Assembly (NCBI GenBank): GCA_013215215.1 | Contig: JABSOU010000028.1 | Coordinates: 1 to 32,992 of the forward strand | Source: Cognatishimia sp. | GTDB lineage: Bacteria; Pseudomonadota; Alphaproteobacteria; Rhodobacterales; Rhodobacteraceae | Direction of reading: 5' to 3' | Length of the DNA stretch: 32,992 bases | Shown: piece after piece, positions 16,142-24,965 of the stretch | How positions within the stretch are numbered: position 1 is the first letter of the stretch | How the letters are laid out: each line of letters starts with the position of its first letter | Notes under the pieces: model-generated | What the model saw: only the letters and a program-made list of their open reading frames with translations | Database searches by the model: none | Told to the model about the DNA's origin: nothing | Translations under genes and position numbers: made by a program

Positions 16142-17143
16142 ATGCCCGTCACATTGAAAGAGGTTGCAGAGCGCGCGGGGGTGTCGCGGTCTGCGGTGTC
16201 TCGGACGTTTACCGATGGGGCGTCGGTTTCTGAAAAGATGCGCACCAAGGTCGAAAAGGCTGCGCGCGAGCTTGGTTATAGCCCGAATGCTTTGGCCTCT
16301 TCGCTGACCACTGGGCGGACGAAACTGATTGGTCTTGTGTCCAACAACTTCCACAACCCGATCTTTCTGGAGGTCTTTGATCTCTTTACCCGTGGATTGC
16401 AAGATCGTGGCTTGCGGCCTTTGCTTGTGAACCTGACGGATGAACGCGATCCCGAGAATTCAGTGCGCATGTTGCGGCAATATTCTGTGGATGGTGTTGT
16501 TGTTGCCTCGTCGACATTGCCGCCGGAATTTGCCCTGGCCTTCCGCGATGCAGGCGTGCCGGTGGTGCATTCATTTGGGCGCGCTTCCTCGTCACCAAAG
16601 GTGCATGTTGTGGGCATCGACAACGTAGAAACCGGTCGCATGGCGGCGCGCGCTTTGATGGCGCGGGGGTACAAACATGTTGCCTTTTTGGGTGGTCCGC
16701 GCGATGCGACATCGACCCAGGACCGTCACAAAGGTTTTGTCGAAGAGATGGCCCTGCACCCTGACGTGCGGCTGACGGAAAGCTTCGCAAAGGCCTATTC
16801 CCACGAGGCAGGGCGCAAAGAAATGCTGCGTTTGCTCGATGATCAGCCTGCAGAAGGGTATTTCTGCGGCGATGACGTTCTGTCTATTGGCGTTCTCTCT
16901 GCGATCAAGGACAAAGGACTGTCCTGTCCTGACGACATCGGCATCATTGGCCTCAACGATATGGAAATGTCGCGTTGGGAGAACATTGATCTGACCACGA
17001 TCCACCAGCCGATCAAACAGATCGTCAATTCCTCGATCGAGCTGATGGTCGCCATGCTGGACGAGCCGGACCGCTATCCCGAGGCCCGGATTTTTCCATG
17101 TTCTGTTGTGGAACGGGGAACCCTCCCAGAGCTCCCCGCATAA
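16142..17143 (+). CDS. LacI-family transcriptional regulator of the inositol genes
   Basis: A 333-residue regulator. The N-terminal helix-turn-helix and hinge (residues 3-60) show TLKEVAERAGVSRSAVSR and the hinge-helix segment NALASSLTTG. The effector domain is RbsB-like, beginning with IGLVSNNFHNP. I chose the ATG at 16142 with AGGAAG upstream; a longer frame starts inside the operator and is not credible. The two identical palindromes in the divergent regions of this cluster are its probable binding sites, including one in front of its own gene (autoregulation). It is likely a repressor relieved by an inositol-derived ligand; the true effector is unknown. Confidence 0.92.
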   Translation: MPVTLKEVAERAGVSRSAVSRTFTDGASVSEKMRTKVEKAARELGYSPNALASSLTTGRTKLIGLVSNNFHNPIFLEVFDLFTRGLQDRGLRPLLVNLTDERDPENSVRMLRQYSVDGVVVASSTLPPEFALAFRDAGVPVVHSFGRASSSPKVHVVGIDNVETGRMAARALMARGYKHVAFLGGPRDATSTQDRHKGFVEEMALHPDVRLTESFAKAYSHEAGRKEMLRLLDDQPAEGYFCGDDVLSIGVLSAIKDKGLSCPDDIGIIGLNDMEMSRWENIDLTTIHQPIKQIVNSSIELMVAMLDEPDRYPEARIFPCSVVERGTLPELPA

Positions 17144-17146
17144 GAT

Positions 17147-18280
17147 TTACCGGAATATAGACGGCCGCGCGTCAAGCCACGCGCCACCTGCTTTTGCGGA
17201 TTGAACCGCGGTGTGAACCGCAGCCATCGACCGGACGCCATCAGCTGCGCCGGGCAGCCCGTCGCGGACTTCGCCTTTGATCGCGTCGGCCAAGTCGCAA
17301 TAGATATTGGCAACCGCCAGAGGAAAGCCCTCCGGATGCGCAATCGCCACGCGGCTTAGGCGCTGGGCGTCCTCATAGAGTCCGCCTTCACCTTTTTCGA
17401 TGACCTGCGTGCGGCCACCGACGGGGGTGTAGATCAGTTGGTTCGGCTGCTCAGACGCCCATCTCAAACCACCCGTTTCACCAAAGACCTGAATGTCGAA
17501 CCCGTGCTGACGTCCAATCGCCACGGAAGACGTCCAAAGCCTCCCAACAGTGCCGCCCTGCATGCGGAAATTCACCATCGCGTCGTCTTCTAACTCACGG
17601 CTTGGGATCGTCGAGGCGAAATCGGCAGAGAGAGTTTCCACCTTGTCATCGCTTATAAAGCTCGCCATGTGCAACGCGTGGATGCCGCAATCCGCGAATT
17701 GGCCAGACACGCCGGCCATGGCCGGATCATAACGCCAGCGGACGCGGGGGTTGTCTGCGTCGGTGGCGTCGCCATGGTGGCCGTGGCTAAAGTTTGTGAC
17801 CACGAGGCGCACCTTACCGATCTCTCCGGCGCGAACCATGGCGCGGGCTTGGCGCACCATCGGGTAGGCTGAATAGCAGTAATTGACTGCGCAGATTTTC
17901 CCTGACTTTTCAGCGACTTTTACGATTTCCTCGCCTTCCTCGACGGTCATTGTCATCGGCTTTTCGCATAGCACGTTGAAGCCTGCCTCAAGGAACGACT
18001 TGGTGATTTCAAAATGCGTCGCATTCGGCGTGGCCACGGTCACAAGGTCGATCCGGTCGTCGCGATTTTTCTCGCCCGCGAGCATTTCTGTCCAGTCGCC
18101 ATAGGCGCGATCCGCGGCGATCCCAAGACGCTGGGCATAGTCGCGCCCCACGTCAGGACGGTGATCCAATGCGCCTGCCGTGAACTCAAAATGCCCATCC
18201 GCAAGCGCGCCGAGGCGGTGTGCCGGTCCGATCTGGCTGCCTTCGCCGCCGCCGATCATACCCCATTTCAGCTTTGTCAT
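17147..18280 (-). CDS. Gfo/Idh/MocA family NAD(P)-dependent oxidoreductase
   Basis: A 377-residue dehydrogenase with an N-terminal Rossmann domain (WGMIGGGEGSQIGPAHR, the dinucleotide loop) and the conserved CEKPMT Lys-Pro pair that helps place NAD(P) and substrate. The C-terminal domain carries the catalytic region DCGIHALHM, whose His follows an Asp as in the family. It is one of three such enzymes in this locus, and the GPAHRLGA subtype differs from the iolG at 24965. It may oxidise a different inositol isomer or a keto-inositol. It converges with the lacI gene (three bases between stops) and is 14 bases downstream of iolE, so it belongs to the minus-strand operon that starts at 20308. Confidence 0.85.
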   Translation of the reverse strand: MTKLKWGMIGGGEGSQIGPAHRLGALADGHFEFTAGALDHRPDVGRDYAQRLGIAADRAYGDWTEMLAGEKNRDDRIDLVTVATPNATHFEITKSFLEAGFNVLCEKPMTMTVEEGEEIVKVAEKSGKICAVNYCYSAYPMVRQARAMVRAGEIGKVRLVVTNFSHGHHGDATDADNPRVRWRYDPAMAGVSGQFADCGIHALHMASFISDDKVETLSADFASTIPSRELEDDAMVNFRMQGGTVGRLWTSSVAIGRQHGFDIQVFGETGGLRWASEQPNQLIYTPVGGRTQVIEKGEGGLYEDAQRLSRVAIAHPEGFPLAVANIYCDLADAIKGEVRDGLPGAADGVRSMAAVHTAVQSAKAGGAWLDARPSIFR

Positions 18281-18294
18281 TTCTCGGGCCTTTC

Positions 18295-19188
18295 TCAGTT
18301 AAACCCAATGGATTCAAGGTACTCGCGGTTCGCCCGCGCGTCATCAATCGGCGAGACATCCAGTGTCGGGTCGCAATCCTGTTCGACCGTGCACCAGCCT
18401 TCAAAGCCCGCGTCTAAAAGGATCTGGCGGACAGCTGGGAAATCCACATCCCCGTCGCCGAGATTGCAGAAAATGCCCTGACCGCAGGCATCATAAAAGC
18501 CCGTGCGATTAGCGATCACGTCGGCTTTGACCTTGGGATCGATATCTTTGAAATGCATGTAGGAGATGCGGTCCACATAGCGTTTCATAAACGCAACCGG
18601 ATCAAAGCCCGCGTAGGAATGATGGCCCGTATCAAAACAGATCTTGAGGATCTTTTCGTCGATCTCATTCAGCAGGCGTTCCAGTTCCGGTTCAAAATCC
18701 ATGAACCCCGCCGCATGGGCGTGGATGCCGACGGTCAGGCCGTATTCCTCAGCCCCAATCCGCGCGGTCTCGGCAATGCGGTCGCGATAGGCGGTCCATT
18801 CGGCCTTGTCCATCTGCTCGGCTTCACTGGCGCGGCCTGCGGTCGGTGCGCGACGCTCGGAAATTGAGTCAATCAACACCAGATGCTGCGCGCCATGGGC
18901 TTTCAAGGCCTTTGCGGTGCGGTGGGTTGCGTCCAGCACATCGTCCCACATGGCCGGGTCGTGATAGGCGCGGAACACAACGCCGCCGATCAATTCCAGA
19001 TCATGTTCGGCCAAGGCGTCCGAAAGGATCGCAGGGTCCTCTGGCATATAGCCGACGGGGCCAAGCTCGATGCCCTTATACCCTGCATCGGCGCAGTCTT
19101 TCAGCACCGACCGCCATGCAGGGTTGCGCGGATCATCCGCAAATTCGACGCCCCAGGAGCAGGGGGCATTGCCAATTCTGATTGTCAT
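18295..19188 (-). CDS. iolE: Inosose dehydratase-like TIM-barrel protein (IolE)
   Basis: A 297-residue xylose isomerase-like TIM barrel. It opens with RIGNAPCSWGVEFADDP, very close to the IolE start, and has LGPVGYMP, GIHAHAAG, the metal-site strand CFDTGHHSYAG, HFKDID and the terminal VEQDCDP. IolE dehydrates 2-keto-myo-inositol to 3D-trihydroxycyclohexane-dione, the substrate of the divergently encoded IolD. I chose the ATG at 19188, preceded by GGAG; the longer frame upstream reads into the neighbouring gene. It sits between two Gfo/Idh/MocA genes in the same direction. Confidence 0.88.
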   Translation of the reverse strand: MTIRIGNAPCSWGVEFADDPRNPAWRSVLKDCADAGYKGIELGPVGYMPEDPAILSDALAEHDLELIGGVVFRAYHDPAMWDDVLDATHRTAKALKAHGAQHLVLIDSISERRAPTAGRASEAEQMDKAEWTAYRDRIAETARIGAEEYGLTVGIHAHAAGFMDFEPELERLLNEIDEKILKICFDTGHHSYAGFDPVAFMKRYVDRISYMHFKDIDPKVKADVIANRTGFYDACGQGIFCNLGDGDVDFPAVRQILLDAGFEGWCTVEQDCDPTLDVSPIDDARANREYLESIGFN

Positions 19189-19207
19189 TGGTCTTGGTCT
19201 CCGAAAC

Positions 19208-20308
19208 TTAGAAGTCGTTGATATTTTGCCATGTTTCCGTGTCTGCCGAGGCCAAAGTCGCAGCAATCACACGGTTCACGTCATGTCCGTCTTTAAAGGT
19301 GGGCCAAATGGCCTCGCCCGTCTCGATAGCACGCAGGAAATCGCGTGCTTCGATGATGATTTGGTCCTGATAGCCCGTGCCGTGGCCCGGACCTTGGCAG
19401 AAGGGCAGGTAGTCTGGATGCGTGGGCCCCGTTAGGATCTTGCGGAACCCGCGCTGGGGTTCGTGGTCCGTCATTTTATAAAGCCACAGGGCGTTTTGAT
19501 CCTCTTGATCAAAGCGGATCGCTCCTGCGGTGCCTGTGATTTCATAGGCGTAGCCCATCTTGCGACCGGTTGCGATGCGGCTGAAATACATGGCCCCCAT
19601 CGCGCCGTTTTTAAAGCGACACATCAGTTGGGCGTGATCGTCGTTGTCGACCTCGCCACCGGGTCGTTCCTTGTGAATGGTTTCATAGGTGCCCATGACG
19701 CGCGCAATCGGTCCCATCAGGGCCAGTGCCGCATTCACCATATGCGGCGCGAGATCTCCGAGCGTTCCGTTCGCCATGCCGGATGTGCGCCAGCTCGCAG
19801 GCGTGCGCGGGTCGGCATAGAAGTCCTCGGTATGTTCGCCGCGAAACCAAGTGATGTCGCCAATTTCGCCATCTTCGATCAACTGGCGCGCATATTGGCT
19901 GGCAGGCGTGCGGATATAGTTAAAGCCAACCATATTTGGCACGCCCGAGGCCTCTGCGGCAGCAACCATCGCCGCGCTGTCTTCCATCGACGCCCCCAGA
20001 GGCTTTTCACACAGAACAGGTTTTCCCAAAGCAAAAGCCGCCTCGGCAATGCGCCGATGGGTTTCCTGAGGGGAGGCGATCACGATGGCCTCAACCCGTG
20101 GATCCTCGACCAGCGTGCGCCAGTCATCCGTGGCGCGCGCAAAGCCATAAGCCACGCGATAACGTTCTGCAGAATCAGGCGAAGAGGCGCAAACCATCTC
20201 GAGACGTGGACGCAGCTTGGTGTTGAACACAGCCCCAACCGAGGCCATCGCCACAGCATGCGCCTTGCCCATATAGCCACCACCAATGATGCCAATGCCG
20301 ATTTCCAA
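19208..20308 (-). CDS. Gfo/Idh/MocA family dehydrogenase, inositol-locus type
   Basis: A 366-residue NAD(P)-dependent oxidoreductase with the N-terminal loop GIIGGGYMGKAHA, the CEKPLG Lys-Pro pair, and the C-terminal catalytic stretch GTLGDLAPHMVN. I propose a TTG start at 20308, because GGAGGAGAACAGGC precedes it and it gives a normal N-terminus; the longer open frame begins within the operator. First gene of the minus-strand operon with iolE and a second dehydrogenase, facing iolD across the second palindrome. Likely acts on an inositol isomer or keto derivative; the exact substrate cannot be read from sequence. Confidence 0.85.
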   Translation of the reverse strand: MEIGIGIIGGGYMGKAHAVAMASVGAVFNTKLRPRLEMVCASSPDSAERYRVAYGFARATDDWRTLVEDPRVEAIVIASPQETHRRIAEAAFALGKPVLCEKPLGASMEDSAAMVAAAEASGVPNMVGFNYIRTPASQYARQLIEDGEIGDITWFRGEHTEDFYADPRTPASWRTSGMANGTLGDLAPHMVNAALALMGPIARVMGTYETIHKERPGGEVDNDDHAQLMCRFKNGAMGAMYFSRIATGRKMGYAYEITGTAGAIRFDQEDQNALWLYKMTDHEPQRGFRKILTGPTHPDYLPFCQGPGHGTGYQDQIIIEARDFLRAIETGEAIWPTFKDGHDVNRVIAATLASADTETWQNINDF

Positions 20309-20338
20309 GCCTGTTCTCCTCCCCGTTTGAAATTCAAT

Positions 20339-20354
20339 TTGCAACCGGTTGCAA
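20339..20354. promoter_or_regulatory. LacI-family operator, copy 2
   Basis: An exact second copy of TTGCAACCGGTTGCAA, lying 31 bases upstream of the dehydrogenase start (minus) and 81 bases upstream of iolD (plus). It would let the regulator at 16142 control both catabolic operons. Confidence 0.85.
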
Positions 20355-20390
20355 AATTAGTATCCTGAGAATCAACGACTCGCAAGCTGC

Positions 20391-20409
20391 ATTCGACATC
20401 GCGTCGAAT
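20391..20409. promoter_or_regulatory. Inverted repeat in the iolD leader
   Basis: ATTCGAC (20391-20397) and GTCGAAT (20403-20409) form a perfect 7-bp inverted repeat around five bases, ending just before the iolD ribosome site. It could be an RNA hairpin or a second protein site. Its function is unknown. Confidence 0.4.
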
Positions 20410-20434
20410 TTTCCCAGGGAGGGGACAGGCAGAC

Positions 20435-22303
20435 ATGACTAAGACGAACGATACTGTTCGGTTGACGACCGCTCAGGCGATCATCCGGTGGTTATCCAAT
20501 CAATACATCGAGATAGATGGTGAAGAGCTGCGCCTGTGCGGAGGTGGCTTTGGGATCTTTGGCCACGGCAATGTGACCTGTTTGGGCGAGGCCCTGAACG
20601 GCGTGAAGGACGAGCTGCCGCTCTATCGCGGACAGAACGAACAGAGCATGGGATTCGCGGCGGCAGGCTATGCAAAGACCTGGCTGCGGCAGCGTTTCAT
20701 GTTCTGCACAGCCTCTGCGGGGCCGGGCACCGCGAACCTTTTGACCTCGGCTGCCCTCGCGCATGCAAACCGCCTTCCTATGCTTTTGCTCTGTGGCGAT
20801 ACCTTCCTGACGCGTTTGCCTGATCCAGTGTTGCAGCAGCTTGAAAACTATAACGACCCGACCTTTGGTGTGAATGATGCGTTCAAACCGGTGACCCGTT
20901 TCTGGGATCGCATCACCCATCCCGCGCAGGTCATTCAGTCCCTTCCAGCCGCGATTGCGACCATGATTGACCCGGCCGATTGCGGTCCTGCCTTCCTCGG
21001 GCTGCCGCAGGACGTGCAGGGGTGGACCTATGACTACCCGACTGTGTTTTTTGAAAAGAAAGTGCATCGCATTCGCCGCCAGGCGCCGGATGCCCTCGAG
21101 ATTGCCGACGCAGTTTCCTGTCTGTCGCAAGCCAAGCGCCCAATGATCATCGCGGGCGGCGGGGTGCAATATTCCCGCGCTGTGGCGGAACTGACGGCTT
21201 TTGCCGAGAAACATCAGATCCCCGTCGTAGAAACCATCGCAGGACGCGCCAACCTATTGGCGACACATCCCCTGAATATTGGCCCGATTGGCGTGACTGG
21301 TTCGGATTCCGCGAATGCGATAGCAGAAAAAGCGGATGTGATCTTGGCGGTCGGAACGCGGCTGCAGGATTTCACGACTGGCTCTTGGACCGCCTTTGCC
21401 AAAGACGCACAATTCGTGTCTTTGAACGCGGCACGGCATGATGCGGCGAAACATATGTCTTTGACCGTTGTGGGTGATGCCAAGCTGGGTCTAACCGCCC
21501 TGAGCGACGCTTTGGACTACACGGCACCCTCTGATTGGGTCGCCTTAGCGCAGGATGAACGCAAAACTTGGGACGCCTATGTGGCCGACAACGTGTCTTT
21601 CGGCAATCGGCCCAATTCCTACGCCCAAGCCATTGGCGTCGTGAATGACCTCGTCGATCCACGCGACCGCGTCGTCGCTGCTGCCGGAGGCCTGCCCGCC
21701 GAAGTCACCGCCAACTGGCGCACGCTTGATGTCGGCACAGTAGATGTCGAATTCGGCTTCTCTTGCATGGGCTACGAGATCGCGGGCGCTTGGGGCGCTC
21801 GGATTGCTCAGGCACAGCGAGAACCAGACCGTGACACCATCACCTTCTGTGGCGACGGCTCCTATATGTTGCTGAATTCGGACATTTATTCGTCCGTCCT
21901 GTCTAACAAAAAGATGATCGTTCTGGTGCTCGACAACGGCGGTTTCGCCGTCATCAACAAATTGCAGAACAACACCGGCAACGAGAGCTTTAACAACCTC
22001 TTGGCCGACTGCCCGACGATCTCTGAGCCCTTTGCCGTGGACTTCACCGCCCATGCAGCCTCCATGGGCGCGACCTCGGAACGGGTCGCAAATCCCGCGG
22101 AATTGGCCGAAGCGTTCAAGCGCGCGCAAGCGAGCGAGAAGACTTATGTGATTGTCATGGATGTGGACCCTTACGAGGGTTGGACCACCGAGGGCCACAC
22201 ATGGTGGGAAGTCGGCACGCCTCATATCACCGAGGACGAGAATGTGCGCGCGGCCCATCTGGATTGGGAATCCACCCGCGAAAAGCAACGGCGGGGCGTG
22301 TAA
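20435..22303 (+). CDS. iolD: 3D-(3,5/4)-trihydroxycyclohexane-1,2-dione hydrolase (IolD)
   Basis: A 622-residue thiamine diphosphate enzyme of the acetolactate synthase fold. The catalytic Glu69 is in YRGQNEQSMGFAAAGYA. The C-terminal ThDP/Mg motif begins with GDG at 473-475 (GDGSYMLLNSDIYSS) and ends in VLDNGGFAVINKLQN, which matches IolD rather than AHAS. It opens the cyclohexanedione ring to 5-deoxy-glucuronate. The ATG follows a GGGAGGGGAC ribosome site. It is the first gene of the plus-strand catabolic operon and is preceded by the second LacI-type palindrome. Confidence 0.95.
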   Translation: MTKTNDTVRLTTAQAIIRWLSNQYIEIDGEELRLCGGGFGIFGHGNVTCLGEALNGVKDELPLYRGQNEQSMGFAAAGYAKTWLRQRFMFCTASAGPGTANLLTSAALAHANRLPMLLLCGDTFLTRLPDPVLQQLENYNDPTFGVNDAFKPVTRFWDRITHPAQVIQSLPAAIATMIDPADCGPAFLGLPQDVQGWTYDYPTVFFEKKVHRIRRQAPDALEIADAVSCLSQAKRPMIIAGGGVQYSRAVAELTAFAEKHQIPVVETIAGRANLLATHPLNIGPIGVTGSDSANAIAEKADVILAVGTRLQDFTTGSWTAFAKDAQFVSLNAARHDAAKHMSLTVVGDAKLGLTALSDALDYTAPSDWVALAQDERKTWDAYVADNVSFGNRPNSYAQAIGVVNDLVDPRDRVVAAAGGLPAEVTANWRTLDVGTVDVEFGFSCMGYEIAGAWGARIAQAQREPDRDTITFCGDGSYMLLNSDIYSSVLSNKKMIVLVLDNGGFAVINKLQNNTGNESFNNLLADCPTISEPFAVDFTAHAASMGATSERVANPAELAEAFKRAQASEKTYVIVMDVDPYEGWTTEGHTWWEVGTPHITEDENVRAAHLDWESTREKQRRGV

Positions 22304-23280
22304 TGGTTCTGGACGGGATCGCAAAACGCAACTTTCTGGTGGTCGGCCGGGTCGGTATGGACCTCTGGCCCGATCCGCCAGGTACGCGCACCAAAGACGC
22401 CAAGGATTTGAAGGTCGGGATGGGCGGAAGCTCTGCCAATATCGCGGCTGGGTTGGTCAAATTCGGCTGCAAGGCCGCTTTGGTCACCTGCGTGTCTGAC
22501 GATGCGGTGGGTTGGTACTGTGAAGGACAGTTGGATCACTATGGGATCGACCGCAGCCATGTGAAGCGGATCAAAGGCGAGGAACGGACCTCGCTCGCGG
22601 TCTATGAAACACGGATCGAAGAGCATCAGAGCGTGATCTACCGCAACAACGCAGCTGATTTTCGCATGTCCATCGAGGATGTCGAAGCCGTCGACTATTC
22701 CCAATATGGCGCGCTGATCACCGCCGGTACGGTATTTGCGGCCGAGCCCTCTCGCTCCGCCGCCTTCCGTGCCTTTGAACTGGCAAAAGAGGCCGGTCTG
22801 CCGATCATTTTCGACGTGGATTACCGACCTTATTCTTGGCCGTCGCCCGACGTCGCCGAGGAGGTTCTTTCACGCGCTGGCAACCTGTCTGACGTCATCG
22901 TCGCCAATGACGAAGAGTTCGGCTTCATGGCAGGTGGCATCGAAAAAGGTCTCGCCAAAGCCCGGTCGCTGGCTGAAAGCTCTGCCACAATTGTGGTCTA
23001 TAAAAAAGGCCCCGACGGTGCGGTGACATTTGCCGAGGGCCAAGAGCTCGCGACTGGCATATTCCCCGTCGACGCCGTCAAACCGACCGGCGCGGGCGAC
23101 AGTTTTATGGCGGGTTTCCTCGCCTCTCTTTCCGAAGGCCGTCCCATGAAAGACGCCGTGCTGCGCGGCTCGGCCTGTGCGTCCATCGTTGTGTCGCAAC
23201 CAGGTTGCGCGCCTGCGATGCCCAATGGCGACCAGCTTGACGCCTTCCTCAAATCCCATCCCGGCCCCACGACGTGCTGA
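22303..23280 (+). CDS. iolC: 5-dehydro-2-deoxygluconokinase (IolC)
   Basis: A 325-residue PfkB-family sugar kinase. The first signature is in KVGMGGSSANIAAGL and the second in KPTGAGDSFMAGF, with catalytic Asp266. It phosphorylates 2-deoxy-5-keto-gluconate at C6 to make the IolJ substrate. I start at the ATG sharing its A with the iolD stop (TAATG); the longer frame upstream is inside iolD. Order and coupling with iolD, iolB and iolJ support the specific name over other PfkB kinases. Confidence 0.92.
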   Translation: MVLDGIAKRNFLVVGRVGMDLWPDPPGTRTKDAKDLKVGMGGSSANIAAGLVKFGCKAALVTCVSDDAVGWYCEGQLDHYGIDRSHVKRIKGEERTSLAVYETRIEEHQSVIYRNNAADFRMSIEDVEAVDYSQYGALITAGTVFAAEPSRSAAFRAFELAKEAGLPIIFDVDYRPYSWPSPDVAEEVLSRAGNLSDVIVANDEEFGFMAGGIEKGLAKARSLAESSATIVVYKKGPDGAVTFAEGQELATGIFPVDAVKPTGAGDSFMAGFLASLSEGRPMKDAVLRGSACASIVVSQPGCAPAMPNGDQLDAFLKSHPGPTTC

Positions 23281-23292
23281 AAGGACGAACCC

Positions 23293-24135
23293 ATGCATAT
23301 CGCCCCATATGATAACGAAAACAAACCGATCGTGGATGTCGAAGACGGCTTTGTGCCGCTGAATTATTTCAACATCGTCAAGCTCAAGAAGGGCGAGACG
23401 TTTGAATACGCCACCCCGGGCTACGAAACCTGCGTTGTGCCCGGCACCGGCACGGTCGACGTGGATGTCGACGGTGCAAAATACTCCGCGCTGGGCAACC
23501 GCACGGCCGACGTCTGGGACGGAGAGCCCGAGGGCGTCTATGTCCCTGTTGGCGCAAAGGTGCGCATCACCTGCGTGACGGATGAGACCGAGACTTTCAT
23601 CGCGGGCGCGAAATACGACAAGGTTCTGGAACCGTTTGATGTCCGCGCCGCTGAACTGGACGTAGTGCAATATGGCTCCGACGACACCAAAACCCACCGC
23701 AAGATCAAACATATCCTTGGGGCCAATCATCACGACAAAGTCGGCCGCCTCTTGGTGAGCGAACTTTACACTGTGGGTGAGGGCGGCTGGTCTGGGTTTC
23801 CTCCTCATAAACACGATACAGACCGGCTGCCTGACGAAACCCGTCATGACGAAACTTACAACTATCGGTTCAAGCCAAACTACGGCACCGGAGTTCAGAT
23901 CATCCAGCAAGAGGGCGAGGCCATGGGCGACGCGCATCACATCGTGGATGGCTCCACGATCTGCCTGCGTTCGGGCTATCATCCCTGCGTGGCGATGCCG
24001 GGATATCAGATGTATTACTTCACCATTCTGGGCGGCCTCAGCCAACGCAGTCTGAAGCAGTATTTCCAGCCTCAACACGCGGAACAGCTGCATACGATCC
24101 CGGGCATCATGGATATGGTGGCCAAGTTCAAATGA
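23293..24135 (+). CDS. iolB: 5-deoxy-glucuronate isomerase (IolB)
   Basis: A 280-residue double-cupin protein of the IolB/KduI type. The metal-site region is visible in GFPPHKHDTDRLPDE and ETYNYRF, and the later part has GYHPCVAMPGYQMYYF, characteristic of IolB. It converts 5-deoxy-glucuronate to 2-deoxy-5-keto-gluconate. A GAAAGGA ribosome site precedes the ATG, 12 bases after iolC. Its stop overlaps the next start (ATGA). Confidence 0.94.
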   Translation: MHIAPYDNENKPIVDVEDGFVPLNYFNIVKLKKGETFEYATPGYETCVVPGTGTVDVDVDGAKYSALGNRTADVWDGEPEGVYVPVGAKVRITCVTDETETFIAGAKYDKVLEPFDVRAAELDVVQYGSDDTKTHRKIKHILGANHHDKVGRLLVSELYTVGEGGWSGFPPHKHDTDRLPDETRHDETYNYRFKPNYGTGVQIIQQEGEAMGDAHHIVDGSTICLRSGYHPCVAMPGYQMYYFTILGGLSQRSLKQYFQPQHAEQLHTIPGIMDMVAKFK

Positions 24136-24965
24136 CGCTCGCAACATTATCAGAGGTGCTTCAGCCCGCGCTGAAGCAGGGTTACGCTGTGGCTGGTCTT
24201 GTCACGCTCGGCTGGGAAGAAATGCGCGCCTATGTGGCGGCGGCAGAGGCCGAAGAGGTCTCGGTGATCTTGCAGGCAGGGCCCAGTTGCCGGGCGCATA
24301 CGCCCTTGCCGGTGCTGGGCAAAATGTTCCGGCATCTGGCCGAGAATGCCTCGGTGCCGGTCGTGGCGCATTTGGATCACGGCTACACGTTTGAGGAATG
24401 CAAAGAGGCCTTGGACAGCGGGTTTACCTCACTGATGTTTGATGGCTCTCGCAAGCCCTTGGGGCAGAATATCGAAGAGACCGCGCGGATAGCCGAAATG
24501 GCCCATGCGGCTGGGATTTCATGTGAGGGTGAGATCGGGTTTGTTGGATATTCCGGCGGCGAAAATTCCGCGGGGACAGATCCAGAGGAGGCCGCAAAGT
24601 TTGCGCGAGAGTCTGGCGTTGACGCCATGGCGATCTCTGTTGGCAATGTGCATCTGCAACAGGACAAAGAGGGCGGCTTGGATGAGCCTCGCATCCGCGC
24701 GATTGAAGCTATGACCGAGGTGCCTTTGGTTATCCATGGCGGCTCTGGCGTGCCGGTCGCGCAACGCACGGCTTTGGCGCGCGGCTCGAAAATCTGTAAG
24801 TTCAATATTGGAACGGAACTGCGAATGGCCTTCGGCCACGCGCTTCGGGACTCGGTCAACAAAGACGAAAACAGGTTTGACCGCGTCCAGATCCTGCAGG
24901 AAACGCATGATCCTGTGTTTGACGCCGCACGTCGCGTCTTGCGCGCATTCAAAGGGGCAGAATAA
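24132..24965 (+). CDS. iolJ: Class II aldolase, probable DKGP aldolase (IolJ)
   Basis: A 277-residue class II (zinc) aldolase of the fructose-bisphosphate aldolase family. Visible are HLDHG (metal and catalytic region), LMFDGSR, the EGEIGFVG block, AISVGNVHL, HGGSGVP and the phosphate-site segment KFNIGTELR. In an iol operon this family member is IolJ, which cleaves 2-deoxy-5-keto-gluconate 6-phosphate to dihydroxyacetone phosphate and malonate semialdehyde. The start overlaps the iolB stop, and the stop overlaps the iolG ATG (TAATG). A general fructose-bisphosphate aldolase is the alternative, but is less likely here. Confidence 0.88.
   Translation: MTLATLSEVLQPALKQGYAVAGLVTLGWEEMRAYVAAAEAEEVSVILQAGPSCRAHTPLPVLGKMFRHLAENASVPVVAHLDHGYTFEECKEALDSGFTSLMFDGSRKPLGQNIEETARIAEMAHAAGISCEGEIGFVGYSGGENSAGTDPEEAAKFARESGVDAMAISVGNVHLQQDKEGGLDEPRIRAIEAMTEVPLVIHGGSGVPVAQRTALARGSKICKFNIGTELRMAFGHALRDSVNKDENRFDRVQILQETHDPVFDAARRVLRAFKGAE

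Noticed and set aside
22870..24147. 425-residue minus-strand open frame
   Set aside because: It lies antisense to iolC and iolB, both with clear family motifs, and has His/Arg/Asp-rich composition without any domain. It is a shadow of GC-rich codon use.
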